Of a stretch of 64,000 nucleotides of DNA, positions 35,621 to 46,956 are shown in pieces. The DNA comes from Calvatia gigantea (taxonomy: Eukaryota; Basidiomycota; Agaricomycetes; Agaricales; Lycoperdaceae). The notes under the pieces are model-generated. The model was not told the origin of the DNA and ran no database searches. It was given only the letters and a program-made list of their open reading frames with translations. Position 1 is the first letter of the stretch, and each line of letters starts with the position of its first letter. Location of the stretch: positions 3,286,001 through 3,350,000 of the forward strand of contig JACAAK010000002.1 in assembly GCA_025093985.1 (NCBI GenBank), read 5' to 3'. A program made the translations under genes and the position numbers.

Positions 35621-36128
35621 GTGTGTTTGTGAATGTACTAGTGACGATTTGTAGGATACCGGCACAATTGAGGTTACGTGCTTCACAAGACAGCTATTGT
35701 AAATCGAAACGCCAGATGTGGTAGCGATTGTGCCATGGTCAACCACCGACCTGTTTTGACCGGTTTCTGCGCGTATTGAACGTGTCGAAAAGTACCCCAG
35801 GGGCTGTTCATGGAGATACAGTAGTAAGACTGTTCAACGCCCTACGAACGAAGCACCACCACCTGTGGTCGCTCTGGTCTCATGACATCAACACGACCGC
35901 GATGGAGCGGGCTGTAAGCCATCATCGCATTCCCCACCTTCCCGCTTGGTGGGGTCGGAGACACAATTCCAGACCTCCGTGTTCAAACGCTTTGATGACC
36001 TCAATTGGTCAGGACCAGAAGTACAGAGAAGCGCTTCGAGTCCTCAAGGCCTCACGTGTCCAACAGGCGGTTAAGGCCCCAGGTTAAGGCCCCGGCCTAA
36101 TCAGCGCCCACCAAGCATTCGCTCAATC

Positions 36129-38334
36129 TTGATTTCTAACTTCCACTCGAACATACTGCTGGAAACCACAAAGTCACTTGTTATCCGCTCCAAGAAGCGC
36201 AACGACCTGACTATACAGACCCAACCGCTCCCAGGCCTCATTAAGAGATCAAAACACACTACCACCCAACCTGACCCATCCGATAATGTTCGCGCCAGCG
36301 CACAGTCGAGTAGTGTTCCAAGGTTTAATGCAGGACCACCTCATGCAGGTAAACGTGCAGTCAAACAATCCCAGCTTTCATTCACTGTCCACAGAGCAAC
36401 CAGCGTCAATCTTGCCAACCTCAAGTTATTTCCCAACGCACAAAATTGTGTATTCAACTTGAACCCAACCATGATTGCCCAAACCATCGATTCTGGTGGA
36501 ACAAGTGAGCTCGTCTTCCCGTTTCTCCCAGTGCTCTAATTAATTCCCCCTCAGTCCTACAACTTCTTGCCCAAAAGAGGATTCCCGGTGCTGAAGTCGA
36601 CTCCTCGGCGCGAGATCCTCCACCGAAATGCCACCCCGACACCCGCAAAAGCTTGAGAAGTCGCATCGTTAATTGGGTTAATGGTCCAGATCGCCATTGG
36701 AGGATGCTATGGATCATCGGTCCTATGGGTGTCGGAAAATCTGCAATTGCGCAAACCATCGCAGAGGAACTCAATTTCTCGGGTCGTCTTGGCGCAACCT
36801 TATTTTTCTCAAGACCTAACCATAGAGACGATCCCGAGGGTGTCATCCCCACTCTTGTCTATCAGCTCGCCGTCAAAATTCCAGAAATATAAGCGCATCA
36901 TCACCCAGCGCCTCGCAGACGATGCTACTATTCTGGAGAAGAATCGGCGGACACAATTCAGGAAACTCATCATTGAACCTTTCCACATCCTTATGACTTA
37001 ATATCCCCACGTCGTTCGGGAGCCATTGTTGATTATCCTCGATGGACTAGATAAATGTAAAGCAAGGAGGCCCAGTGTGAGTTCGCTGAACTCATCAGCG
37101 ATCATGTTCGGCAGGTGGATGAATTCCCACTTCTCTGGATGATCTGCAGCCGACCAGAATGGCACCTGAAGGGCCTACTCTCCCACCCAGACTTCCAGGT
37201 CACCTGCCAACGCGAAATTTTTTTCAATGATGTAGCCCGTGTTCTCAAGGCAGGTTTTGAAGGCATTCGCCGGAAGTACTACGATCGTCTCGACGTCAAC
37301 TGGCCACCTCAGGCGGATGTACGACGCATCTCTGTGACTGCTTCCGGCCACTTTGCCTTTGTGTCGACAATCATCAAGTTTGTTGGTGATCAGTATCGGG
37401 CTGATCCCCAACGGTGGTTTTGGGATGCCAGGGGCTGTAAATCCCCTGCACGCCCTTGATCTCTTGTATCGTGAAATACTCTCTGACGTCCCTCGTGACA
37501 TTCTTCCAACAACCATGCGTATTCTTGGACTGTCCATATTATATCCCAGCAGTTATCTCACCACACACATTCATGCCAATTTTCTCTGCCTCAGTCAGGC
37601 GACTTTTTACTGCTCACTACAACATCTACATTCAGTGCTTGATGTACCTCCCGTAGTGAATGCGCACCAGGATAGTCTTCACTTTTACCATGCTTCGTTA
37701 TCTGGGCGACCCACTTCGATCTGGCTCGTTCTCGATTAATAAGCCAGCGGTTCACTTTGACGTTGCGATTCACTCCCTGAAATGGCAGCAGCGTGCTCCA
37801 TATGCTGCGGAGACGAAAAAGGTGAGTTAGCAAAATGTCATGCCCAGCGCTCGCTCAAATGTGATCTTTATTCACAAAGATGTGTACTCAGTATCGCACC
37901 CTACAGTGGAATGGGTTCATAGTGAAGTGAATGCGGAGGAGATTGCTTTGAACCTGAGGGCTTATTCGTCAATGGTTGGGTGGAGGGCATGTTGTCGCGT
38001 TTCTGATGAAGACGTTCCTCGTATAGTTGCCGAATTGGAGCACTTCGACTTCAGGGGCATATAGGTGGACTCGTGGGGGTCGTGGATGATTGGTGATTTT
38101 CTTGCTTGGTTGTACAGATTGGTGCGTTCAGCCATCATCTCAAAATGTTTATTAACTGATTATGGGCAGGGCGACCGAAACAACTCACTCATCTGTGTGG
38201 AGATGTCCACTGACTCAGCTATCCAAGATACAGGAACTCTGTCGTTGAACACACCACTGATAGTGTGGAACGGTATCTATCAGGTTTTGGTTGTCACGAG
38301 ACCACTTCAGGAACCAAACTACGATTTCGGCTAG
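36129..38334 (+). pseudogene. NACHT-domain gene, subfamily I, decayed copy A
   Basis: Pieces in order: LFPNAQNCVFNLNPTMIAQT (family N-terminal signature), an intron ending about 36554, LLAQKRIPGAEVDSSARDPP, Walker A GPMGVGKSAIAQTIAEEL, ATLFFSRPNHRDDPEGVIP, a +1 frameshift at about 36884-36890 (PEI then stop instead of PEY), ADDATILEKNRRTQFRKLII, an in-frame TAA at about 36999, a damaged Walker B (ILDGLDKCK with a frameshift), WMICSRPEWHLKGLLSHPDF, a deletion in the IFIDDDEAQQD segment, ILSDVPRDILPTTMRILGLS, LQHLHSVLD. C-terminal pieces continue to 38334 (NNSLICVEMSTDSA). Clearly non-functional as one protein. Confidence 0.88.
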
Positions 38335-38717
38335 GACGGCCTCATAACACCCACAACGTTGAACTAACCGTGACCACGGCAACGCCATTCATACCAATTC
38401 CTGACCCCTCGCAATCGCTGTTGACGCCGTTCGATTAACCTTTGGGAACCCCCCAATTCCCACTGGGGACTGTATCATCCAACCAGCTAGAGAGATCATC
38501 ACCTTATACCACCTGGGGTAGCCAGGATGTGGTAGGAGGAGAGTCATCAACTGGGGAGCCAATTACGAATATGCAGCAGGTTTCGCAACCGGAATCAACA
38601 AATGGAGGGATGATTTAGAAGTAGTTGACAGGATGCGGAGTTGAGCGCTGAGCGCTGAGCCTTTGTGGGCGCTTGATCACCATCCTCAGTGAATTGGGGT
38701 CGGGGCTCAGTCAATCT
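38335..38717. other. Downstream flank of NACHT pseudogene A
   Basis: Non-coding, homologous to 44221-44600. Confidence 0.5.
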
Positions 38718-40702
38718 CCAGTTCTCACTGTAACATACCGTACGAAAAAGTCATCGGTTCAAACATTGGTAAACCAATGTACTAGTGTAATTGTAGACGA
38801 TAAGAATAAGGGACTGGGACAGTGTATTAAAAGTATAGTAAAGTAGTAGGTTAGGTTTACTCTCGTCGCTGGTGTTGCTTGTTGTGACAACTCTGCGTGA
38901 CATAGACGTGATATGATGGAGTCGTGCTTCGGCCTGCTTCATTCAGCATCTTCGCCCTGCTCGCTTCAATGGATAACTCAACAAGATCCGCTTGATAGCC
39001 CTCGAGTTGATAGGCTAAGTTGCAGATCAGGATTTGGTAGAAATCATGGGAGCACGCTGACGCGTCACCGCCGTGCCGTCCCCACGGTATGTGGCTGTTA
39101 ACGCGTACTACTTTCCAATTGTTCCATTTTTGCTCGTAATAGCCCTTGTTCCCCTTCCGCAGGATTGCGTCAGGTCTATCCAATTACCCCGTTTTGGAAA
39201 TACACGAGAACCACACTGTGTCTTCTCATCAGCGTTGGCAGCAACCGAAAGCTGTCCCTGTTTTCGAGTGCTTTCGATTTAACCCGGGTGTTGACTCCTT
39301 TCGCCAACGCCTGTCCTCTCGTACCCTGATTTCACGAATACATAGCAAAATGTACCCTCTAAAAGTCAAGTCGGATGGCGTCTTATAGAAGGAGGGATGG
39401 TGTATCTTCGTCGCAAGGTGGCAATGGCCTTCGGTCAAATTCAGCTGGGGAGATGACAGGAAATGCCTAGCCACTCTGCTTCCCTGACATTCCGGTGTAT
39501 TCTACCCTTAAGCACATCTCAGGATAATGGCACCCTGACCGTCCTGATTGCATCGCCACGGAGTGGCTCAAGCGCTTATGGTGCGAGGAAATTATAAAAA
39601 GCCCCTGGTGTGGTGGAATGTCATCCTATTTCTCGCCTCACCCCCCCGTACCATTCCCGGTGGGCTCGATGAATTCCCCCTTGCTTTTCAACATCCGGGT
39701 AGTTCCCTTTCAGGTGCGGCGACCTCGATCACACTGCACCTCGCTGGTGTTCGGGGGTGTATGAGACCGACAGCTGCACTGTCTTTTCGCTCCGGTCACT
39801 CCAGTAGTTCTCGCATTAGTTTGTGGAGGAATCCTGATGACCGGAGTGTTTCCTCTTCTCTAACAGATGTTCCATATGGCCATTTCAGTAGTTCTTGCAT
39901 TGATTTGTTGAGGAATCCTGGTGGCCGGAAGTCTGCTCTCTTTTCATTTCCAATCAACTTGCACTTTTTTTTGTTTTTTTGGCAGCTCGCCGCTTCTGTT
40001 CATAGTTTCAACCATCTTCCCGCATTGCTCGAGTTGAGGACAAGCTGGCAACGTGCGGCAATGGATTAACGGCTAGAGTAGTAGAGTTCCATCCGCCTTT
40101 TCACTTTCGGGTGTTACGGTCGCCGAGCCCTCCGACGCAAGTGGCTATCACGTGTGAAGCCTTCGCTCTGTGAGGTACGTTTTTTCTTGAAGGTATCTCA
40201 ACCTCCTGACTCGTATGCTCGCACAGGTGTTGCATATCCCTCCCCCACCAATCCCCCTGCTTTCAAATGGTCATTTCAGTCGTTCTCGCATTAATTTGTA
40301 GAGGAATCCTGGTGACCAGAAGCATCCCGCATATGTCTATGCGGTGCAGATGTTCCTCACAGTCACTCCAGTTGTTCTTGCATTGATTTGTTTAAGGAAT
40401 CCTGGTGGCTGGAACGTCTGCTTCCTCCAACTACTCCTTCAGACTCACTTATTTCTAGCTGCTCGCCGCTTCCGTTTTGTCACTCCAGTCGCCTCCCCGA
40501 CCTTTCTCTGGGTTGAGGTCCAAACTGGTGCCAAGCGGAAATGTACACTGGCTTGAGCACTGCCTGCCTCTTCCCAGGTGCCGCAGTTGTCCGCTCCTGA
40601 AATATGGACTGGGATTACGACAGGCACTGGGAAATGTTTTCGGCGGGCGGTCCCAGGGGAAGGTCTTTCAGGAACCTTTGTGCTCCCTTGTCGTGGGCCC
40701 CT
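38718..40702. other. Two-kb segment present in duplication 3 left copy, absent from the right copy
   Basis: In the right-hand unit CAATCT is followed directly by GGCTTGTAGACT (44602-44618); in the left-hand unit about 1985 bp lie between the same words (38712-38717 and 40703-40714). No recognised gene, no clear terminal inverted repeats. It contains an internal repeat (next entry). It could be an insertion here or a deletion in the other copy. Confidence 0.6.
39797..40555 (+). repeat. Imperfect direct repeats sharing a GGAATCCTGRTGRCYGGA core
   Basis: Four copies of a roughly 55-bp motif begin near 39797, 39880, 40271 and 40361. Each has the pattern CAGT-GTTCT-GCATT, TTTGT, then GGAATCCTGgTGgCcgGA. 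The second and fourth are followed by a further shared 100-bp stretch (GCTCGCCGCTTCYGTT, then GGTTGAGG/AGTTGAGG and AAACTGG/CAAGCTGG words), so larger units of about 185 bp repeat at 39880-40066 and 40361-40555. Confidence 0.75.
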
Positions 40703-41392
40703 GGCTTGTAGACTTCACCTTTCTTGGTGTAGTCAACTAATGCACATAAATCCTTGAAGCCTTTGTGTTGGCTGTTAGCGATTGTACGTTCAACCTTGTT
40801 TTTGGCTTGACCACCAGTTTTACTGATTTCCCTTTCTATTTTCTTGTTAGTCCCAACTCCCGTCTTGTAGGATTGATAGAAAGGTCAGAGTCTACGCAAC
40901 TTGTGCGACTACATACCACGGCCTGTTAGAATACGCTAATTACGCCTGAGTGCTGTCGGAACGCTGTCCGATGTTTTTATATTCAGGCCGCTACAACGAA
41001 TGGACCAAGGATTGCTGACCACAAAGCCCCGCCCTTATCCTAAGTTAACGGACTCGGGAGGTACACAATATTCAATAACTCAGCTACCAAGATCACTGAA
41101 GCAGCGTCCGAGCCCCAGGCCCGCTGGAGTGTGGAGAGTACGGGAATAACATCTCATAGCAGTAGCAAGCGAGGGCGAGGCTGACCCTATACGGATCCGA
41201 AATATACCAATCATCTATCCCATTGACTGAAGTAAGTGATGGCGTCTCAAGGATACAGCTGGTTATGCCAGAAAATGCGAAGGGAAAGGCACGAATTAGC
41301 AGGTACGAAGGATACCGAGGGGGAGGGGGTGTTATGAAAATGATTGAAATGTCAAGCTGTGACCCGCAGAGAGCTCACCCGCAGACGAGGGC
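40703..41392. repeat. Intergenic part of duplication 3 unit, left copy
   Basis: Shares many words with 44606-45600 (for example TTTTACTGATTTC, CTTGTAGGATTGAT, CTATCCCATTGAC). No gene seen. The 44606-45600 copy runs up to the F-box gene, so the duplicated block repeats beyond the NACHT pseudogene. Confidence 0.65.
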
Positions 41393-44300
41393 TCGGATTA
41401 TGAGCTAGTCGAACACGGAGAGGCTCTCCATTAGGTGTGTTTGTGAACGTACTAGTGACGATTTGTAGGATGCTGGCAAAGACAGCTATTGTAAACCGAA
41501 ACGCCAGATGTGGTGGCGATGGTATCATGGTCAACGTTTCAACCACGGTCGGCCCTGTTTTGACCAGTTTCCGCGCGTGTGGAGCGTGCCGAAAAGTACC
41601 TCAGGGGCTGTTCGTGGAGATACAGTAGTATTAAGAACTGTTTAATGCCCTGTGAACAAACCACCGCCGCCCGTGGTCGCTCCGGTCTCATGACGTCAAC
41701 ATGACCGTGACAGAGCGGGCTGCACAAAGCTGCACACCAACATCGCATTCCCCACGGGCCACCATCATCCCGCTTGACGGCGTCAAAGACACAATTTCAC
41801 ACCTTGTGATGCTTCGATGGCCTCAATTGGTCAGGACCGGAAGCACATAGAAGCACTTCAAACCCTTCACGTGCCCAATAGACGGTCGTGGCCAAGGCCC
41901 ATCGATAATCGATATCGATCTCAGCGCCCACAAAGGATTCGCTCAATCTTGATTTCGAACTTTCACCCAGACATGCTGTTGGAAACCATAAAGTCACTTG
42001 TTATCCGCTCCAAGAAGCGCAAGGACTTGACTATACAAACCCAGCCACTCCCGGGCCTCATTAAGAAACCAAAATCCACAACCACCCAACCTGACGTATC
42101 TGATAATGGTCATGCCAGCCCTCATCCAGGCGGTGTTCCAGATTTTAATGCAGGTCCACTTCATGCAGGTAAACATGCAGTCAAACCACCCCCAGCTTTC
42201 ATTCACTGTCCACAGAGCAACCAGCGCCAACCCTGCCAACCTCAAACTATTTCCCCAACGCCCAAAATTGCGTGTACAACAACCCAACCGTGATTACCCA
42301 AACCATCGATTCTGGTGGAACAGGTGAACTCACCTCCACGTTTCTCTTCGTGTTCTAATTCACTCTCCCTTAGTCCTACAGGCTTCTCGCCCAAAAGAGG
42401 ATTCCCGGTGCTGAAGTCGACTCCTCGGCGCGAGATCCTCCACCGAAGTGCCACCCCGACACCCGCAAAAGCTTGAGAAGTCGCATCGTTAATTGGGTTA
42501 ATGGTCCAGATCGCCATTGGAGGATGCTATGGGTCATCGGTCCTATGGGTGTCGGAAAATCTGCAATTGCGCAAACCATCGCAGAGGAACTCAATTTCTC
42601 GGGTCGTCTTGGCGCAACCTTATTTTTCTCAAGACCTAACCATAGAGACGATCCCGAGGGTGTCATCCCCACTCTTGTCTATCAGCTCGCCGTCAAAATT
42701 CCAGAAATATAAGCGCATCATCACCCAGCGCCTCGCAGACGATGCTACTATTCTGGAGAAGAATCGGCGGACACAATTCAGGAAACTCATCATTGAACCT
42801 TTCCACATCCTTATGACTCAATATCCCCACGTCGTTCGGGAGCCATTGCTGATTATCCTCGATGGGTTGGATGAGTGCAGGAGCAAGGAGGCCCAGTGTG
42901 AGCTCGCTGAACTCGTCGGTGACCACGTTCGGCAGGTGGACTGAATTCCCACTTCTCTGGATGATCTGCAGTCGACCAGAATGGCACCTGAAGGGCCTAC
43001 TCTCCCATCCAGACTTCCAGGTCACCTGCCAACGCGAGGAAATTTTCATTGATGACGATGAGGCGCAACAAGATGTAGCCTGCGTTCTTGAGGCAGGTTT
43101 TCAAGACATTCGCCGAAGGTATTACGATCATCTCGACGCAAACTGGCCACCTGAGACGGATGTACGACGCATCTCTGTGACTGCTTCCGGCCACTTTGCC
43201 TTCGCGTCGACTATCATCAAATTCGTCGGTGATCAGTATCGGGCTGATCCCCCAGGCCAACTGAATATTTGTATCCGCTTTCTAGGTGGCTCTGGGACGC
43301 CAGGGGCTGTGAATCCCCTGCACGCCCTCGATCTCTTGTACCGCGAAATACTTTCTGATGTCCCTCGCGACATTCTTCCAACGACCATGCGCATCCTTGG
43401 GCTGTCCATCTTATATCCCTTCCCTTTCCTCGCCGCAGTCAATTATGCCAACTTTCTTGGCCTCAATCGTGTAACCTTCTACCGCTCACTGCAACATCTA
43501 CATTCGGTGCTTGATGTACCTGCTGCGATAGTCGCCCATCACTTCGACCTGCATTTTTATCATGCTTCGTTTGCAGATTATCTCAGTGACCCACTTCGAT
43601 CTGGCTCATACTCAATCAATAGGCCAGCGGTTCACTTTGACGTTGCGATTCGCTCCCTGAAATGGCAGAAGCGTGCTCCATACGCTGCGGAAACGAAACA
43701 AGGTGAGATAGTCAGATGCCATGCCCAGCGCCCGCTCAAATGAAAGTCTTATTCCCAAAGATAGGTACTCGGCATCGCACCCTAAAGTGGAGTGGGTCCA
43801 TAGTGAAGTGAGCAGGGATAGGATTGCCTTGGACCTGTGGGACTTTTCATCAAGTGTTGGGTGGAGGGCATGTTGTCACGTTTCCGATGAGGACGTTCCT
43901 CGTGTAGTTTCTGAATTGGAGCACTTCGACTTCAGGGACATCGGGGCAGACCTGTGGAAATTGAGGAACTTTGGTGATTTTCTCGCTTGGCTGTACAAAC
44001 TGGTGCGCTCACCTATCATTTTAAAATATCCATGAGCTGATTATTGGGCAGGGTGATCGAAACAACTCACTAATCTGTGTGGAGATGTCCACTGACCCAG
44101 CTACTCAGGATACCCAAACTCTGTCGATTAGACATTCTACTTATGACTGTGGAAGGGTATCTATCAGGTTTTGGTTGTCGCGATACCACTTCAGGAACCA
44201 AACTACGACTTCGGCTAGGACGGCCCCATAACACCTGCAGCGTTGAACTGACCGTGGTGACCACAGCAACGCCATTCATCCCACCATTACGAACCCCCAC

Positions 44301-44600
44301 GGACACACCGCCGTTGACGCCGTTATACTTACCTTTGGGAACCCCCCAATCCCCATCGGGGACCGTATCACCCGACCAGCTGGAGAGATTCTCGCCTTGT
44401 GCCACTTGTGGCAGCTGGGATAAGGAAGTAATTGGAGAGTCACTAACTGGGGAGCCATTCGCGAATGTGCAGCCGGTTTCGCGACCGTAGTCACCAATGG
44501 AGGGATGATAAGTATAGAATTAGTTGACAGGATGTCGGGCTGAGCCTCTGAGCACTTAATATTCAATCACCATCCCCAGCCAAATGAGGTCAGGGTTCAA
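41393..44600. repeat. Segmental duplication 3, right copy
   Basis: Partner of 35577-38717: 3' end of a subfamily II NACHT gene (only the last about 40 bp, reading through GAGCTAGTCGAACACGGAGA) followed by NACHT pseudogene B. Confidence 0.85.
41949..44220 (+). pseudogene. NACHT-domain gene, subfamily I, decayed copy B
   Basis: Same gene as copy A. N-terminal SLVIRSKKRKDLTIQTQPLP, Walker A GPMGVGKSAIAQTIAEEL, then the same +1 frameshift as copy A (about 42704-42710), LLIILDGLDECRSKEAQCEL, a second frameshift at 42943 (VD then stop, copy A reads VDEFPLLW), then a long intact stretch from WMICSRPEWHLKGLLSHPDF to DVAIRSLKWQKRAP and the C-terminal exon with RVVSELEHFDFRDIGADLW. A one-base insertion also lies just inside the second exon (CTACAGGCTTCTCG against CTACAACTTCTTG). 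It is less eroded than copy A in the 3' half. Confidence 0.88.
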
Positions 44601-45600
44601 TCTGGCTTGTAGACTGTATCTTTCTGGGTACGGTTGACTCAGAATATTAATCCCTGACGCCTTTATGTTGGCTTTTAGCTATTGTACGTTCAATTCTGTT
44701 CTTCTCTCGGCCGTCAGTTTTACTGATTTCTCTTTCTATATTCTTGGTAGTTCTAGCCCGTGTCTTGTAGGATTGATGGAAAGGTCAGGATCTTCACCAC
44801 TTGTGTAACTATATATCACTGCCCATTAGAATCCGCTGTTATTTCTTAGTCCTATCTGAATACTGTCCGATGTCTTTGCCTTCAGATAATCGCAGGGTGG
44901 CCGTAAATAATGCTTACAAGAAAGTCTTGTCCTTATCCCGAGTTACCGCCCTAAGGGAGTACACGATGGTTAATTAATAAGTTACCGGGATCACGGAGGG
45001 GACGTTGGGCCCTGGGCCTGCCAAAATGTAGAGTACATAAACAACATCTACTAGCATAAAGTGCAGATAATAGAGAAATAAGTGATACAAGACACAGGAT
45101 CGAAGAAGTACAAAAACACCACAACTTATCTAGTGTCACAAGACAAGGGCAAGAAAGGTATTTTTAAAGATCGACATGTAGGTTTTTCAAGAAGAATAGG
45201 AATGGGTAACTCTAAATAGAAAGAGGGACGACGACGAAGGGATGAAGGATAGAGGGGGAAGAACGAACAATGCAACCCTCAAGGGTGAATTGACGGAACA
45301 ATTATCAGAGTAACGTATTTGGGAAGCTCGAAATAAAGCGACGGATTGGCGAAACTAAGGCAGCTACAACTTCTAGTGAGAGTGGCAAGCGAGAGCGGAG
45401 CAGAGATGGGTATGACTCTATGGATCCGAGATATATCAGTCATCTATCCCATTGACCGAAGTAAGTGATAGCGTTTAAGAGCGCAGCGAATTGCACCAGG
45501 AAACGCGATGGGGGAAAGCACGAATTAGCGGGTATGAAGGATACCGGGAGGATTACGAAAATGATTTAAATGTTGAGCTGTGGCCCGCGGAGGTTTCATC
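44221..45600. other. Duplicated intergenic DNA
   Basis: Follows NACHT pseudogene B. 44606-45600 is a diverged copy of 40703-41392. No gene recognised. Confidence 0.55.
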
Positions 45601-46956
45601 TCAAACCTCTTGAGGCTTTGGGTTGACCTTTGCCTGCCACAGAATGGTTCCGTCCGTAGTCCCGAAGGATATATTCTCTAAGGAAGGCACCGCCCTTTTG
45701 TCAACAGATCTCAACCATTTTTTTACCATGGCCCTCTGATCCCATTCATCTTTTGCTGCCCACAGATCGTGATCATAGTCGGCGCGTCCAATAGCGGGAT
45801 TAGACTGAGATCTGTTATGAAGACAGTGATTGGCGCTGCGAGCGAAGAGCAGGATTAAATCCTTCAATTGCTCGAACTTTGCATGAGGTTCAATATTTAG
45901 CGTCGGAGGCTGTCGGATGAGATCAAGGAAGGCCGCCCAGATTGACGGAGTGATGCGAGTTAATTGGAGGCGAACGAGATGTGGAAAATAGGTGTGAGCG
46001 AAGAACGGGGCAATATTGGTGTAGGGGCCCAAGGAGGGCAATGTTGAGGACGTGGAATATTTGGTTGACTGTGGTGTCACGACCGGGAAAACGAGATTAA
46101 GTTGGGTGACGCCTGAAAGCTCGATGTGGAACGGATAGGTGTTCAGTTGGGACTCAACAATTCCTAACTGATAGCAAAGGTGACTAGGCGGCGCCTTGGA
46201 ATCCAGGTTGGCGGTTGCAAGGAAAGTATCCTCAATTATATCCGTCCAATCTTGTAAACAAATCTGCAGTTGGGATGGAGGGAGAATGGACGGGAAGATG
46301 AGAATATGAGTGTGGGTCAGGTAGATATGGGTGAGAGAACTGAAATGGCGGGTGTTAAAGCGGGGAAGCAAGCGGGGTTGAGCCCGTGCGAATAGAGAGT
46401 CTGAGGATGGTGAGGGGGTCACCATAACAAGGCGAAGGGTGGTAATATGCCCAAGTCTGGCACGGACAGCGCTCGACGTCGAGAAGAGGAAGTAGTCTGA
46501 GGCAGTACACATCTGATCATACCCCGCCACTGTCAGGGACAACTCAGTCCAAGAGGACGGGAGTAGGTCCGATGTTAATGAGGCGGTCAGGATAGTGGCG
46601 AGAGCGTCAGCGATAACATCATCACCATCAGCGCTCTCATTGCTCTCATTAAGGGACGTAAAGTCTAGCGCGACGTGCTTGAATCTTCCGCGTGAGCGCC
46701 GGAGAATAATGTCGATGCAACCCTGTGCCTCGAACCGGGAAGGGTTGGTGAAGTTGGAGAGATAAAGATCAGACCAAAGGCCGGACAAAGCTGTTGCTGT
46801 TTCCCGCCAGGCTCTGCACACGCTTGACAGGAGAATTGCACTACGGACCGGCGAATCTAATTTGGCGTGCAATTGACCAGAGGAAGAGTGGGTTACAGCA
46901 AGAAGTATTTCGGAGAAGACCTCAGGTGGGAGGTATTCGTGAATAGGAGGTCCCAT
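45601..46956 (-). CDS. F-box protein, single exon
   Basis: 451 aa in one uninterrupted frame from ATG 46956. The N-terminal F-box reads YLPPEVFSEILLAVTH and LLSSVCRAWRETATALSGLW, with the usual agaricomycete continuation SDLYLSN. The rest is a leucine-rich region without sharp repeats, as in the large mushroom F-box/LRR-like families; it ends DGTILWQAKVNPKP. Such proteins recruit substrates to SCF ubiquitin ligases through Skp1; the substrate is unknown. It borders duplication 3 and shows no frame damage. Confidence 0.85.
   Translation of the reverse strand: MGPPIHEYLPPEVFSEILLAVTHSSSGQLHAKLDSPVRSAILLSSVCRAWRETATALSGLWSDLYLSNFTNPSRFEAQGCIDIILRRSRGRFKHVALDFTSLNESNESADGDDVIADALATILTASLTSDLLPSSWTELSLTVAGYDQMCTASDYFLFSTSSAVRARLGHITTLRLVMVTPSPSSDSLFARAQPRLLPRFNTRHFSSLTHIYLTHTHILIFPSILPPSQLQICLQDWTDIIEDTFLATANLDSKAPPSHLCYQLGIVESQLNTYPFHIELSGVTQLNLVFPVVTPQSTKYSTSSTLPSLGPYTNIAPFFAHTYFPHLVRLQLTRITPSIWAAFLDLIRQPPTLNIEPHAKFEQLKDLILLFARSANHCLHNRSQSNPAIGRADYDHDLWAAKDEWDQRAMVKKWLRSVDKRAVPSLENISFGTTDGTILWQAKVNPKPQEV

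Larger units (their letters stand above)
35577..38717. repeat. Segmental duplication 3, left copy
   Basis: Starts inside the 3' end of the NACHT gene above (GGATTATGAACTAGTCGAAC) and includes the decayed NACHT copy A. Diverged partner at 41393-44600 starts GGATTATGAGCTAGTCGAAC. The first 550 bp after the stop (to 36128) contain no recognised gene. Confidence 0.85.

Noticed and set aside
36841..36900. An intron explaining the PEI-stop frame change in the decayed NACHT copies
   Set aside because: No GT donor and AG acceptor flank the spot in a way that restores PEYKRIITQ; a one-base shift does so exactly.
38751..38942. GGTTCAAA near 38757 as a tRNA T-arm
   Set aside because: No matching acceptor, D or anticodon arms could be folded around it.
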